The translations under genes and the position numbers were made by a program. DNA of 64,000 nucleotides, from NCBI RefSeq assembly GCF_004118375.1, contig NZ_SDHX01000001.1:1801693-1865692 (forward strand). The letters are read 5' to 3'. The DNA is from Oleiharenicola lentus (GTDB lineage Bacteria; Verrucomicrobiota; Verrucomicrobiia; Opitutales; Opitutaceae). Below the pieces are notes generated by a model. The model was not told the DNA's origin. It worked only from the letters and a program-made list of their open reading frames with translations, and made no database searches. Below, piece after piece: positions 53,322 through 63,264 of this stretch. Within the stretch, counting starts at the first letter, position 1. Each line of letters starts with the position of its first letter.

Positions 53322-54547
53322 TGCTTTTCACCGAAATCCTCAAGCTCGCCCTCGATTCGCTGAAGGCCAACAAGCTGCGCTCCAGCCTCACGATGCTCGG
53401 TATCGCGGTCGGCGTCTTTTCGGTCATCGGCGTGATGACGGTCATCTCGGGTCTGAAGGGATCGATTGAATCCGGCCTGAACGTGCTCGGGGCGAACAGC
53501 TTTCAGTTCATGAAGTATCCGGCGCTGAACTTCAGCGATCCGCGCCAGCGCTTCGCCAACCGCCGCGACATCGACTACCATCAGGCCCAGCGCTTCAAGG
53601 AGCTGATGGGCGACCAGGCCCAGATCAGCCTCATGCTCCGGCGGGGCGGCCGCGTGGCCACCTACATGGACCGGCGTACCAACCCCAACGTCATGCTGGG
53701 CGGCGGCGACGAGAACTTCATCAGCAGCCGTAACTACGAGATCGCGGCCGGCCGCAACCTCGGAGCCGATGATGTGGAATACGGCCGGGCGGTCGTGCTG
53801 CTGGGCGACGAACTCAGCAACAAGCTTTTCCCCAACGAAAATCCCCTCGGCCGCATGGTGCGGATCGACGGTCAGAATTACACCGTGGTCGGCCTGCTCA
53901 GCAAGAAGGGCTCTTCCTTCGGCCAGAGTCAGGATAACTTTGCCGTCACCCCCATCAGCCAGTTCCTGGAGGCCTACGGCCGCACGGGCCGGTCCATCGC
54001 CGTAAATATCCAGGCCAAAAACCAGGCGGAGCTTAAGGCGATCGAGGAAGTCGCGGTTGGCACGATGCGCCTGGTGCGCGGTCTCGACCCCGAGGACCCC
54101 AACGACTTCGAGGTGTTTTCCAACGACTCGCTGATCGAGGCTTTTAACAGCATCGCCAACACCGTGGCGGTCGGCGCCTTTGTGATCAGCGCCATCGCCC
54201 TGCTGGCCTCCGGCGTGGGCGTGATGAACATCATGCTCGTGAGCGTGACCGAGCGCACCAAGGAGATCGGTATCCGCAAATCCATCGGCGCGAAAAAGCG
54301 CAGCATTCTCTCGCAGTTTCTGATCGAGGCCGTGGTGCTGTCGATGGTCGGCGGACTCGGCGGCATCGCCGTGGGCGTCATTGGCGGCAATATCGTCGCC
54401 GGCATGCTCAATGCCACGGCGGTCTTCCCTTGGGGCTGGGCCTTTGGCGGCATGACCGTGTGCTCCGGCATCGGCATCGTGTTCGGCTTCTATCCCGCAT
54501 GGAAAGCCGCCTCGCTGGACCCGATCGAGGCCCTGCGCTACGAATGA
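53321..54547 (+). CDS. MacB-type ABC permease 2
   Basis: 408 residues with the same layout as permease 1: N-terminal helix (about 22-44), periplasmic domain and three C-terminal helices including T-E-R-T-K-E-I-G-I-R-K-S-I-G-A. It completes the exporter of adaptor, ATPase and two permeases. No TolC-like gene is adjacent; the one at 21678 or another elsewhere could serve. Confidence 0.9.
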   Translation: MLFTEILKLALDSLKANKLRSSLTMLGIAVGVFSVIGVMTVISGLKGSIESGLNVLGANSFQFMKYPALNFSDPRQRFANRRDIDYHQAQRFKELMGDQAQISLMLRRGGRVATYMDRRTNPNVMLGGGDENFISSRNYEIAAGRNLGADDVEYGRAVVLLGDELSNKLFPNENPLGRMVRIDGQNYTVVGLLSKKGSSFGQSQDNFAVTPISQFLEAYGRTGRSIAVNIQAKNQAELKAIEEVAVGTMRLVRGLDPEDPNDFEVFSNDSLIEAFNSIANTVAVGAFVISAIALLASGVGVMNIMLVSVTERTKEIGIRKSIGAKKRSILSQFLIEAVVLSMVGGLGGIAVGVIGGNIVAGMLNATAVFPWGWAFGGMTVCSGIGIVFGFYPAWKAASLDPIEALRYE

Positions 54548-54626
54548 TCGGGTCGGCGGAGTGTTTGCCCTGCTTCGCGCCCAGAGCAGTTTAATTTGAA
54601 GTGTAGCCGCTTTGGAGCGCAGCGAC

Positions 54627-54683
54627 AAAGTGGTCGTCCACTGACCACGCTTTCGCCTGCGGCTCAAGCGCGGCTCCACCTTT
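54627..54683. repeat. Paired hairpin repeat D, copy 2
   Basis: It matches 21432-21486: AAAGTGGTC, a stem GTGGTC/GACCAC, then CGCTT/AAGCG around CCTGCGG. It lies in the 159-bp gap after the MacB operon and could end transcription from both sides. Confidence 0.6.
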
Positions 54684-54706
54684 AGTGAAACTGCTGTAGC
54701 ATCCGC

Positions 54707-55069
54707 TCAGTCCATGATCCAACTGAGCAATGAATGCCATGGACCGCCGGACTTCATCACCACAAAATCAGCAACCCAGAGGGCGCTTCCCATGAAATAG
54801 AGCGGGAGAGTTCCATGGCGCAGAGTCAGGGGTTGTTTGCGCCACGCCGCGATCCCTCGGGCTACGGTATAAGCAATTGGCAGCGCCAACACTGCAAGGA
54901 TGCCAGCCAAGCTGGTCAATGCGACCGCATAGGACAGTGGTCGGAGGGGAAGTTCCTTAGGGTCCGGGTGCGCGTAGTATGGCCAGTGGCCGACCACCAC
55001 GGTGCCATAGCAGCCGTAGGCGAATAGCACCAAAAAACAGACGAGGGGCAGGGCGCTCAGACGAGACAT
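54707..55069 (-). CDS. Small hypothetical membrane protein
   Basis: About 120 residues with three hydrophobic helices (about 6-28, 50-75 and 95-112) and a short polar loop, Y-Y-A-H-P-D-P-K-E-L-P-L-R-P. The frame is open further upstream, but that part lies antisense to the sulfatase-like gene and is Arg/Pro-rich, so I start at 55069; an ATG at 55111 is an alternative. No family is recognised. It is divergent from the sulfatase-like gene. Confidence 0.55.
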   Translation of the reverse strand: MSRLSALPLVCFLVLFAYGCYGTVVVGHWPYYAHPDPKELPLRPLSYAVALTSLAGILAVLALPIAYTVARGIAAWRKQPLTLRHGTLPLYFMGSALWVADFVVMKSGGPWHSLLSWIMD

Positions 55070-55192
55070 GGGGCGAAGATATGAACGACTAGGTGACAGA
55101 ATCGTGTTCATGACGAGAGATCTGTTTCGGCCAAGCCAACCGCAGGGTCGATTTTTATGCCCCTTTGTGCCTCTTTGTGGCTGAAACTTCCC

Positions 55193-56464
55193 ATGGCTGC
55201 GCAGCCCAATATTCTTTGGATCGTGACCACCCAGTGGCGGGCGCAGGCCACGGGCTACGCAGGCGACGCCAACGCCCGCACGCCATGGCTCGACGGACTG
55301 GCCAGCGAGGCGGTTAATTTCACGCAGGCGGTCACCCCGCATCCGCTGGGGCCGCAGGCGCGCGCGGCGTTGCTGACGGGGCGGCTGTGTCCGGACAACG
55401 GGGTGAGCGGCTACTGGGATGCTTTGCCGGTTTATCAGCAGGAAAAGCCCGGCGGTCATAGACCGCCGCACCAGCCAGGCCGCACGGTGGCGCACGCGCT
55501 GGCGGACCGGGGCTACGCGACGGCATTTTTCGGCAAATGGCATCTCGCGCCGCGCGACCGGTCGGCGCCGTTCGTCGGCGAGGCGCATGCGAAGATAATC
55601 GTGCCGCCCGAGCGGCGCGGCGGGTTCGGATTATGGGAGGGGTTCGAGAGCGGCTTCCTGCTCAACGACCCCTGGCTGCATGGCACGCGCCTGCCGCAGC
55701 CGAAGCATTTCAAGGGCTATCAGGCCGATGTGCTAATCCAGCGGGCGGCGGAGTGGCTGAAGGCGCCCCATTCCCAGCCGGTCTTCTGTATGGTGAGTCT
55801 TGAGGCGCCGCATCCGCCGTATCACGCCCCGGCCCCACAGGTGGCGGAAGTGAAGCCGGCGTCGCTGCGGCTGCGGGCGAACGTGCCGACCGGAGGACCG
55901 GTCGAGAAACAGGCCCGCGAGGAACTCGCGGGTTACTACGCGCACATCGAGGCGACGGATCGCGCCGTCGGCAAACTCATCGCGGAGGCGGATCTCAGCG
56001 GAACCGTCGTGGTGTTCACTTCGGTGCACGGCGACATGCACGGCAGCCACGGATTGTTTCGCAAGGCCTGGCCGCACGAGGAATCAGTGCGGGTGCCGCT
56101 CCTGATCAGAGGACTGAAGCCCGGGAACAGAGGACGAACCGATCTGAGTCCGGTCAGTCTGGTCGATCTACCGCACATGGCCGTCGCGTGGGCCGAGGGT
56201 CGCGAGTGGCACAGCCGACGCGACAACGCGCTCATCTCCATGCCCGCGGCCACGGAAATCCCGCTGCAATGTCCCGTGGCCTGGCGCGGCTTCCGTTCGC
56301 CGAAGCACAAGCTCGTGCTCAACGCCGACCCATCGGCCGGCTCAGGGCAGGCGGCAACCCCGTGGCTCTATTACGATCTCGAACGCGATCCGCTGGAGAT
56401 GCGAAACCTGGCCGAAGATCCCGGCCGACAGGATGAGATCAAAGAGCTGATTCGCCTGATGTAG
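55193..56464 (+). CDS. Sulfatase-fold protein with degenerate active site
   Basis: 423 residues matching the sulfatase fold: P-N-I-L-W-I near the start, R-A-A-L-L-T-G-R, F-F-G-K-W-H-L and G-L-F-R-K-A-W-P-H-E-E-S-V-R-V-P-L. Residues needed for catalysis are replaced. The C/S-x-P-S-R formylglycine site reads G-P-Q-A-R, the metal-binding D-D after the first strand reads T-T, and the later D-H reads V-H (T-S-V-H-G-D). A hairpin GGCGGTC/GACCGCC (55451-55467) adds an in-frame G-G-H-R-P-P insert. It is probably not an active sulfatase. Confidence 0.8.
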   Translation: MAAQPNILWIVTTQWRAQATGYAGDANARTPWLDGLASEAVNFTQAVTPHPLGPQARAALLTGRLCPDNGVSGYWDALPVYQQEKPGGHRPPHQPGRTVAHALADRGYATAFFGKWHLAPRDRSAPFVGEAHAKIIVPPERRGGFGLWEGFESGFLLNDPWLHGTRLPQPKHFKGYQADVLIQRAAEWLKAPHSQPVFCMVSLEAPHPPYHAPAPQVAEVKPASLRLRANVPTGGPVEKQAREELAGYYAHIEATDRAVGKLIAEADLSGTVVVFTSVHGDMHGSHGLFRKAWPHEESVRVPLLIRGLKPGNRGRTDLSPVSLVDLPHMAVAWAEGREWHSRRDNALISMPAATEIPLQCPVAWRGFRSPKHKLVLNADPSAGSGQAATPWLYYDLERDPLEMRNLAEDPGRQDEIKELIRLM

Positions 56465-56477
56465 GGCCGTTGATGAA

Positions 56478-59400
56478 TCAACCCGCCTTGTTGCCGAAGT
56501 GGCGGTGAATGACGGTCTGGATGTCGTCGAGTTTGACCGGCTTGGTCAGGTAGTCGTTCATGCCGGATTCGAGGCAGCGCTCGCGGTCGCCGGTCATGGC
56601 GTTGGCGGTGAGGGCGATGATGACCGGCTGGTTGTCGGGCAGGCACTCGGCGCGAATGGTGCGCGTGGCTTCAAGGCCGTCCATTTCCGGCATCTGGAGG
56701 TCCATCAGCACGAGGTTGAAACGGCGCTCCTTCACGGCGGAGACAGCCTCGCGGCCATTGTTGGCGGTGGCGGCCTTGTAGCCGAGGCGTTCGAGGTAGC
56801 CGAGGGCGACCTTGCGGTTCACGGGGTTGTCCTCGGCGAGCAGGATGTCGAGCGGCACGGCTTCGGCCAGGCGGGGGCTGCTGGCGAGGGGATTGCGCGA
56901 ATCGGGCCGAGCGGCGGGCACGGCCAGAACCCGGCGAAGCGCGTCGTGGATTGCGTAGGGTTTGAGGGGCTTCGCCAAACGCTGGAGCAAGGGATCCGCG
57001 CCGTCGGCGCGCTTGAGGTTGGAGCCGGGGGGCGCGAGCAGCACCACGGGCAAGCCGGGGTGGATTTCGCGCAGCCGGATGACCAGGTCGGCTCCGGCGC
57101 TTCCGCCGAGGTCCTGATCCACGATCGCGGCCCCGATGGGGCGGACTTCGGCCAGGGCCAGCGCTTCCTCGGCGGAGCCCGCGACCACGGGCTCCAGCAA
57201 CCACTCGCGGAGGGCGCGATCCAGCATCAGGCGGTTCACCTTAAGGTCGTCCACCACGAGGACCGGACCGGGATTGGGCAGGGTGGAGAACAGCGGGGGC
57301 GTGTGGCTGTCGGTGATCGCCACTGCGGTGCTCTTGATTGAGAAACGGAAGCAAGAGCCCTGGCCAGGGTTGCTGGTCAGGCCGATCTCTCCACCCATGA
57401 GCTCGACCAGGCGGCGGCAGATGGCGAGGCCCAGGCCGGTGCCGCCATATTTTCGGGTGGTGGAGGCGTCCACCTGACTGAAAGGGCGGAACAACAGGTG
57501 CTGGCGATCGGGGGCGATGCCGATGCCGGTATCGGTGATGCGGAATTCGATGCGAACCTGATCGGATTGCTCGCCGGCCGCAGCCGGGGTGGAGGAAACT
57601 TCCACGGTCACGTGGCCGCGGGAGGTGAATTTCACGCCATTGTTGAGCAGGTTGACGAGGACCTGACGCAGGCGCGTGATGTCGCCGAGGATGCAGGCCG
57701 GCACCGCGGGGTCGATGTAGGCGGCGAGCTCGATGCCCTTGCCGGCGGCCGCGCCGGCGAAAATGTCCACGGCCTCCTCGATGCACTGGGCGAGTTCGAA
57801 GGGCTGTTGCTCGAGCTCCAGTCGGCCTGACTCGATGCGGGAGAAGTCGAGGATGTCGCTGATGATCGTCAGCAGCGAGTCGCTGCTGGTGCGGATGGTG
57901 CTGACGTAGTCGCGCTGTTCGGGGCTCAGCTCGGTCTCGAGGAGCAGACTGGTCATGCCGATCACGCCGTTCATCGGCGTGCGGATTTCGTGCGACATCG
58001 AGGCGAGGAAGTCGGACTTGGCGCGCGAGGCGGCATCGGCGTCTTCCTTGGCCCGGCGGAGCTGCTGCTCGGTTTCCACGCGGGCGGAGATGTCGGAGAC
58101 GATGGCGATGTGGTTTTCGACAAAGCCGTCCTCCGCCAGGGCCGGTTGGATCTCGACGCGCACATGGAGCCGGCGGCCGTCGGTGGCGACTTGCACGGTG
58201 TCAATGGCCACAGGTTCGCCTGCCTCCAGCGCAGCGGCGATGCGGGCGTGACCGGCAGGATCATCCGCGGCCGACACCACCTGGTCGAGGAAGGGTTGCC
58301 GCAGCACCGCGGCCGCGGGACGGCCGGTCAGGCGGGCAAAGCTTTCGTTGGTCCACTCGATGAGGCCCTGAGCGTCGGCAATGATGACCGCATTGTCGGT
58401 GCGGCTGGCGACAAGCGAGAGCTTGCGCGCCTCGGCCTGGCTGGCGCGGAGAGCCTCGTCGGCGCGCTTGCGGGCGTTGATGTTCTGGATGGTGCCGAGC
58501 ACGCGCCGGGGCTTGCGGGCCGCGCTGAACGACGTGCACTTGGCACGGAACGCGAGCCAGATCCACTCGCCGGAAGCGAGGTGGACGCAGTGCTCGATCT
58601 CAATGAGCGGCGTCTCCCCGCGGAAGTGGGCGTCGATCACGGCACGCACCACGGGCCGGTCGTCGGCATGCAACAGCCCAAACCAACCGGCCCCGGTGGT
58701 GGGCATGCCGGCCGGGTCGCTACCGGTCAGTTTCCAAACGCTGGGTGTGCAGTAAACCGTGTCGTTCTCCACGTCCCATTCAAAGACGCCGGTTTGGGTG
58801 GACTCGAAGGCGAGAGTGAGACGCTCGTCGGCGGTTTTGAGGCGGGACTCCACGCGCCGACGCTCCTCGTTTTCCACGCGCAACTGGCTGCTGGTGAGTT
58901 CGGCGGCGCGCTGGCGGCGCCAGGCGGTCTGGGCGAGATGGGTGACGAGTCCCAGCAAAAGACTGACGCCGAGGCCGGAGCCCAGCGTTATTTCCGGCAG
59001 GAACCGGCGGGTGGCCGCCACCAGGGTCGGGCGGGGCGTGAGACTGATGGACAGGGACTGGTCCAGCAGACGGTAACGTGAGGTCCGGCGCAGGCGGAGG
59101 TCCACGCGTTCGTGTTCGGTTGAGGTCTGATAAACCCGGGTGCCCGGTCCCCCGCTTGGGCTGTCGATCTCCACGGTGACCTGGTAGCGATCAGCCAGAT
59201 TCAGGCGGCGGTCGATGGAATCAAAAAACCGGTCGTAGAAAAATTCCGCGGCCACGAAGCCCTCGGTCGCACCGACGGGTCCGGACGGAACATAGATGGC
59301 AAAAGTCGGGCGCAGGCTGGCGTTGCCGAGCAGGCCGGCGATGCCGTAGGTGCCCTGGCGATGCGCTGTCATGATCGCAGCGCGTCGCGCTGGATCAGTG

Positions 59401-60398
59401 CCGTGGTCGAAGGAAGGTGCGTCCTCGTTGCCCTCGCGGGGCCAGAACCACACCGTGCGCAGCAAGCTGTCGGTCAGCAGGAGCGTGCGATAAACAGGGA
59501 AATCGTGAACCAGGCTGGAGGCGTCGACTTCCCAGCCGGAGCGATCCGTGGTGGTGCGACGGGCAAAACGCCGGACCGTTTCGATCTGACTATCGGTTTC
59601 TCCGGAAAAAAGCGCAGCCACCGAGTCCGTGGTCAGCTGGGTGGCCTCGTGCAAGTAGGCGGTCTCGCGGGCGCGCAGGCTCACCCAGAAACTCAGCGTG
59701 AGGGTGAGGCCGCTGATGGCGACCGGCAGCCAGAGCCAGCGGGGTCCCGTGCCGGATTCGCCGGGTTGCAGGCGGGCTCCGTGCCAGATCAGACCCACGC
59801 CGAGCAGGCCCAGCAGGACGGAGGTGTGTGGACCGAGGCGCGCGTAGGTTTGCCACGCCGGCAGGAAGTTAAGGCCGTTGCGGTAGGCGAGCAGTCCCGT
59901 CAGCGCGTAGGCCAGCACGAGCGAGCCCACGAGACCGGCGAGCATGGAGAGCCGGGGTTCCCTCGGGCGGGCGGTGAGCCAGGACAAGGTCAACGCGGCG
60001 AGGGTGAGAAACAGGGCCAAACCGGCCGGCATGCGATCAACATCCGGGCCGGCGATCAGGCGGGCATGGTCGGCCAGGGCGTCGTCCAACCCAAAGTCGA
60101 TGCCCAGCGGATGTTGCAGCAAGGTCGCAAGCGAAAGCAGGCTGGCGCCGAAGGCCAGCGTGAGCCCGGTGCGACGCCAGTGCAGCGCAAGACAAAGAGC
60201 GGCCGTGCCGATGAGCGTCAGGCAGGCGGCGGCATTGGCCGGCAATGGCGCGTCGTAGGAACGCGGTTGCACCCAACTCACGCGGCCCGTCCACCAACCG
60301 GTCAGGACCAGCAGACCGCCGCCGGCCAGCAGGAAGAAGGGCAGGAGACCTAGCAGCCGGAAAAAAAGCGGCGGACTGCGATTCTCGAGGGACGACAT
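56478..60398 (-). CDS. Hybrid sensor histidine kinase with two receiver domains
   Basis: About 1306 residues: seven or eight N-terminal helices (about 10-250), a CHASE-like sensor (about 260-480), a further helix, two PAS domains (about 540-780), HisKA with [10 protein letters not shown] (His near 809), HATPase with N-N-G-V-K-F-T and G-T-G-L-G-L, then two receivers. The first receiver starts V-L-V-V-D-D. The second has L-A-E-D-N-P-V-N and a phospho-acceptor D in [21 protein letters not shown] lies 4 bp before the ATG at 60398. The open frame to 60557 overlaps the AsmA-like gene and is not used. Confidence 0.9.
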   Translation of the reverse strand: MSSLENRSPPLFFRLLGLLPFFLLAGGGLLVLTGWWTGRVSWVQPRSYDAPLPANAAACLTLIGTAALCLALHWRRTGLTLAFGASLLSLATLLQHPLGIDFGLDDALADHARLIAGPDVDRMPAGLALFLTLAALTLSWLTARPREPRLSMLAGLVGSLVLAYALTGLLAYRNGLNFLPAWQTYARLGPHTSVLLGLLGVGLIWHGARLQPGESGTGPRWLWLPVAISGLTLTLSFWVSLRARETAYLHEATQLTTDSVAALFSGETDSQIETVRRFARRTTTDRSGWEVDASSLVHDFPVYRTLLLTDSLLRTVWFWPREGNEDAPSFDHGTDPARRAAIMTAHRQGTYGIAGLLGNASLRPTFAIYVPSGPVGATEGFVAAEFFYDRFFDSIDRRLNLADRYQVTVEIDSPSGGPGTRVYQTSTEHERVDLRLRRTSRYRLLDQSLSISLTPRPTLVAATRRFLPEITLGSGLGVSLLLGLVTHLAQTAWRRQRAAELTSSQLRVENEERRRVESRLKTADERLTLAFESTQTGVFEWDVENDTVYCTPSVWKLTGSDPAGMPTTGAGWFGLLHADDRPVVRAVIDAHFRGETPLIEIEHCVHLASGEWIWLAFRAKCTSFSAARKPRRVLGTIQNINARKRADEALRASQAEARKLSLVASRTDNAVIIADAQGLIEWTNESFARLTGRPAAAVLRQPFLDQVVSAADDPAGHARIAAALEAGEPVAIDTVQVATDGRRLHVRVEIQPALAEDGFVENHIAIVSDISARVETEQQLRRAKEDADAASRAKSDFLASMSHEIRTPMNGVIGMTSLLLETELSPEQRDYVSTIRTSSDSLLTIISDILDFSRIESGRLELEQQPFELAQCIEEAVDIFAGAAAGKGIELAAYIDPAVPACILGDITRLRQVLVNLLNNGVKFTSRGHVTVEVSSTPAAAGEQSDQVRIEFRITDTGIGIAPDRQHLLFRPFSQVDASTTRKYGGTGLGLAICRRLVELMGGEIGLTSNPGQGSCFRFSIKSTAVAITDSHTPPLFSTLPNPGPVLVVDDLKVNRLMLDRALREWLLEPVVAGSAEEALALAEVRPIGAAIVDQDLGGSAGADLVIRLREIHPGLPVVLLAPPGSNLKRADGADPLLQRLAKPLKPYAIHDALRRVLAVPAARPDSRNPLASSPRLAEAVPLDILLAEDNPVNRKVALGYLERLGYKAATANNGREAVSAVKERRFNLVLMDLQMPEMDGLEATRTIRAECLPDNQPVIIALTANAMTGDRERCLESGMNDYLTKPVKLDDIQTVIHRHFGNKAG

Positions 60399-60475
60399 GG
60401 GGCTCTCTCCACTGCTAGGAGAGCGTTGTCTCCATGGCAACGCATTAGCGGTTCCCGCCGGCCGGTGACGCAGCG

Positions 60476-63244
60476 TCAGGGGGTGCTCGGGGCGGCCGGC
60501 GGTTCCGGCGCGGTCGGGATCGTGGGCTTGGTGCCGGAGCCGACGGCAAACGACCACCGGGGGTCGGCCAAGGGGCCGCTGAGCTTCAATTCGAGCATGC
60601 TGGTCAGCGGATTCATGACGATGCTCACGGCCGCCGCCAGCAGGCTGCCCGGCTGTTCGTAGGGTTTGAACTTGGCCGTGAAATCAAGCGCGCTGCTGGC
60701 GAAGGTGTAGCGGCCGCGCGCATCTATGACTGCGCTGGGTCCGGTGACCTTCAGGTCGGGAAAGTTCAGCTCGCCCTTGTCCAGTTCGACGCTGGTGTAG
60801 GCGGTGTCGAGCTTGAGGGAGGAGAAGCTCAGGGTCAGACCGCTGAGCACCTGGGACAGCAGGCCAAAGAGGTGGACCTCGCCCAGTTGACCGCCGGTGA
60901 GGGAGGCGCGACCGGAGCCGTGGAAGCTCGCCAAGTCGGCGGGGTTGCCCTGGGCGGTGAGCGAAACATTGAGCAGGCTGCTGGCGGCCGTGCGCACAAA
61001 CTTGCTGTCGGCCGTGGGCTCCAGCGGCGCGCCCCGGCGGGCGGCGTCGTATTGTTGGACGGCGTGGACCGTGTCACCGAGCCGGGCCTTGTTGAGGTAG
61101 AGATCAAATCCCAGCTGCCGCTGGCCGGTGGCGCCCGTGAGCGTGGCCTTGCCCGCGCCCGTTCCGCCCGCGACGCCGTAGTCAATCTGTTCGAGGCGAA
61201 CCTCGTCACCCTGCACGGCGCCCTGCACCCGGGCATTTTCAAGCGGGAAACCATAATATTCCAGCGGATGATCCACGCGGGCGGTGAAACGGTAGTCCGG
61301 GACGAGTCGCGGGCCGTTTCCGACCATGGCGCCCCAGGCGTGGATCTGCGGCGGGGCGGTGAAGCGCAGCGAGGCGAGCACCTCGTCGGCCCGGCCCTCC
61401 AGCATGCGTCCGAGCACCGCCGGCGTGGCGTTGGTCTGGAAGTCGAATTCAAAGCGGGCGGTGTCGCGGGTGCCGGGCACACCGATCCGCTTGAAGCTGC
61501 CGCCGAGTTGCTCCCGGCCCCCGGCCCGCACGCCGCTCAGCTCGAGCCCGTGCACGAAGGAGGGACGGATGAAAACCCGGGCCGCCACCTGGTCGAAGTC
61601 GCCGCCCCAGATGGTGGCGTTCTTCACCTCGGCGCGCACGAAGTTGTCACCGAGGGCGGGATTTTTCCAACGGCCCCGAAGATCGACCTCGCCGGCGGGG
61701 GGCGCGCTGGCGGAAAAAGCGAACCATCGGTTCCAGAAATCCGACCACCAGTCGCCACGGAACCAGCCCTTGATCGCGACCGGATGCAGCCGGCCTTCCA
61801 GGAGCATGCGGTAATCGGTGGTGCCGAAATCCATCCAGTAGGATCCGCGCGCGACATTCAGTTCACCGAGGGTTACGCGGGCATCAAAGGCATGAAAGCT
61901 GCGGCCCTCGAGCGTGATGCGTCCGCGGGCGGAGGTGATGGGTACGCCGCGGGAGTCCAGCCGGCCGGCGGACACCCAGGCGGCCAAACGCTCAAAACGC
62001 CAGCCGGCGGCCAACTCGGCCGCGGCGTCGAAGGTCACCGGGTCGCCAAAGCGGAAATAGGGTTCGGCGCGCGGAGTGTGGCGGGAGAGCACCCGGGTGA
62101 TCAGGTCGTGGTTGACGCGCCCGGTGGCGCGGATCCGGGCTGACTTTTCCGCGAGCGAGGATTCGACCTCGGCGGACAAGGTTTCGCCTGCGAGGCGGGT
62201 GGCGAGTTCCGCCTGCACCACCGGCCAGCGGCTGAGCTCGGCACGCAGCAGCGGGGCGTCGAGCCGGTCATCGGCGTTGCGGAGTTCGGCGGCCGCCACC
62301 CGCAAAGTGCCAAAGCGTCCGCTCAGACCGGCCGGGGAAACCTCCGCCCCGAGTTGCGCCCGCACGGACTCGGCGACAAGACCCGCGGGTCCCTCCAACC
62401 GGCGGAGGGCGAGCTGAAACTGCAGGGCTTGCGGCTGGCGGTTGTCGAGGGAAAGGGAGGTGGCCGCGGCAAAAGGCCCGAGCGTGACCGGTTGGCCCCA
62501 GGGCTGGCGCGCACCGGAGGCGGTGAGCAACAGGGTCGCGCGGTTGGGGCCGCCGCCTTCGCCGGTCAGCAGGACGTTGAGGGAGGGATCCGCGAAGGCC
62601 TCAAGGCGTTCCTTGACCGAGGCCAGCTGACGGGCGAACTGCAGGTAGCGCGAGGTGATCAGCTGGAGGTCGGGCTGCACATGGCGCCCGCGGACCGGGG
62701 TGAACTCACCTTGGACGGAGAGTGCGAGCCGGCCCAGCCGGCCGGAAAATTGTTCCACCCGCCAGAGGTGATCCTGGTGCCGCAGCGTGGCCGCGAGGTC
62801 ACTGACCACGGGTTCGCCGGTGCCGCTGGGGGAGAGCATGGCGGGCAACTGCAGGGCCGCGCCTTCAATCTGGATTTCCTCGGGGAAGGTCCAGCCGGAC
62901 AGAAAAGCCCACAGATCGTGACGCACGTAGAGCAAGCGGCAGGTGAGCAGGGGTTCTTCGAAACGGGCGGCCCGCACGCTGACGTTTTCCAGCTGGATTT
63001 TGCCCGTCGGGTCGAGCCGCGCCTTGCCGAAGTGCAGGATCAGGCCGGAGCGGGCCAGCTCCGATTCGATCCGGCGCAACACATAGCCGGGCACCGGCAG
63101 CTCGCGCGCCACTGCGACGTAGAGCATCATCGCCAGCAGCCCGCCGAGCATGATCCAAAGGGCCCAGCACAAAACGGTGACGAAGCAGGAGCCGCAGAAA
63201 CGCAGGCCCGACTTGAACCAGCTGTGCTTGGGCGCGAGGGACAT
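60476..63244 (-). CDS. AsmA/TamB-like envelope protein
   Basis: 922 residues with one N-terminal helix (about 18-45) and a very long beta-rich periplasmic region, ending with an AsmA-C-type segment near residues 780-900 (A-R-G-R-Y-T-F-A-S-S-A-L-D-F). Such proteins are thought to bridge the envelope and carry phospholipids. A Pro/Ala-rich tail ends the protein. It lies 77 bp upstream of the kinase start on the same strand and may be co-transcribed. Confidence 0.78.
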   Translation of the reverse strand: MSLAPKHSWFKSGLRFCGSCFVTVLCWALWIMLGGLLAMMLYVAVARELPVPGYVLRRIESELARSGLILHFGKARLDPTGKIQLENVSVRAARFEEPLLTCRLLYVRHDLWAFLSGWTFPEEIQIEGAALQLPAMLSPSGTGEPVVSDLAATLRHQDHLWRVEQFSGRLGRLALSVQGEFTPVRGRHVQPDLQLITSRYLQFARQLASVKERLEAFADPSLNVLLTGEGGGPNRATLLLTASGARQPWGQPVTLGPFAAATSLSLDNRQPQALQFQLALRRLEGPAGLVAESVRAQLGAEVSPAGLSGRFGTLRVAAAELRNADDRLDAPLLRAELSRWPVVQAELATRLAGETLSAEVESSLAEKSARIRATGRVNHDLITRVLSRHTPRAEPYFRFGDPVTFDAAAELAAGWRFERLAAWVSAGRLDSRGVPITSARGRITLEGRSFHAFDARVTLGELNVARGSYWMDFGTTDYRMLLEGRLHPVAIKGWFRGDWWSDFWNRWFAFSASAPPAGEVDLRGRWKNPALGDNFVRAEVKNATIWGGDFDQVAARVFIRPSFVHGLELSGVRAGGREQLGGSFKRIGVPGTRDTARFEFDFQTNATPAVLGRMLEGRADEVLASLRFTAPPQIHAWGAMVGNGPRLVPDYRFTARVDHPLEYYGFPLENARVQGAVQGDEVRLEQIDYGVAGGTGAGKATLTGATGQRQLGFDLYLNKARLGDTVHAVQQYDAARRGAPLEPTADSKFVRTAASSLLNVSLTAQGNPADLASFHGSGRASLTGGQLGEVHLFGLLSQVLSGLTLSFSSLKLDTAYTSVELDKGELNFPDLKVTGPSAVIDARGRYTFASSALDFTAKFKPYEQPGSLLAAAVSIVMNPLTSMLELKLSGPLADPRWSFAVGSGTKPTIPTAPEPPAAPSTP

Positions 63245-63264
63245 GACGCGGCGACCGCCTTAAC

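Noticed and set aside
60399-60557. Longer N-terminus for the hybrid kinase
   Set aside because: It would overlap the AsmA-like gene by about 80 bp, is Arg/His/Pro-rich, and a good ribosome-binding site precedes the ATG at 60398.
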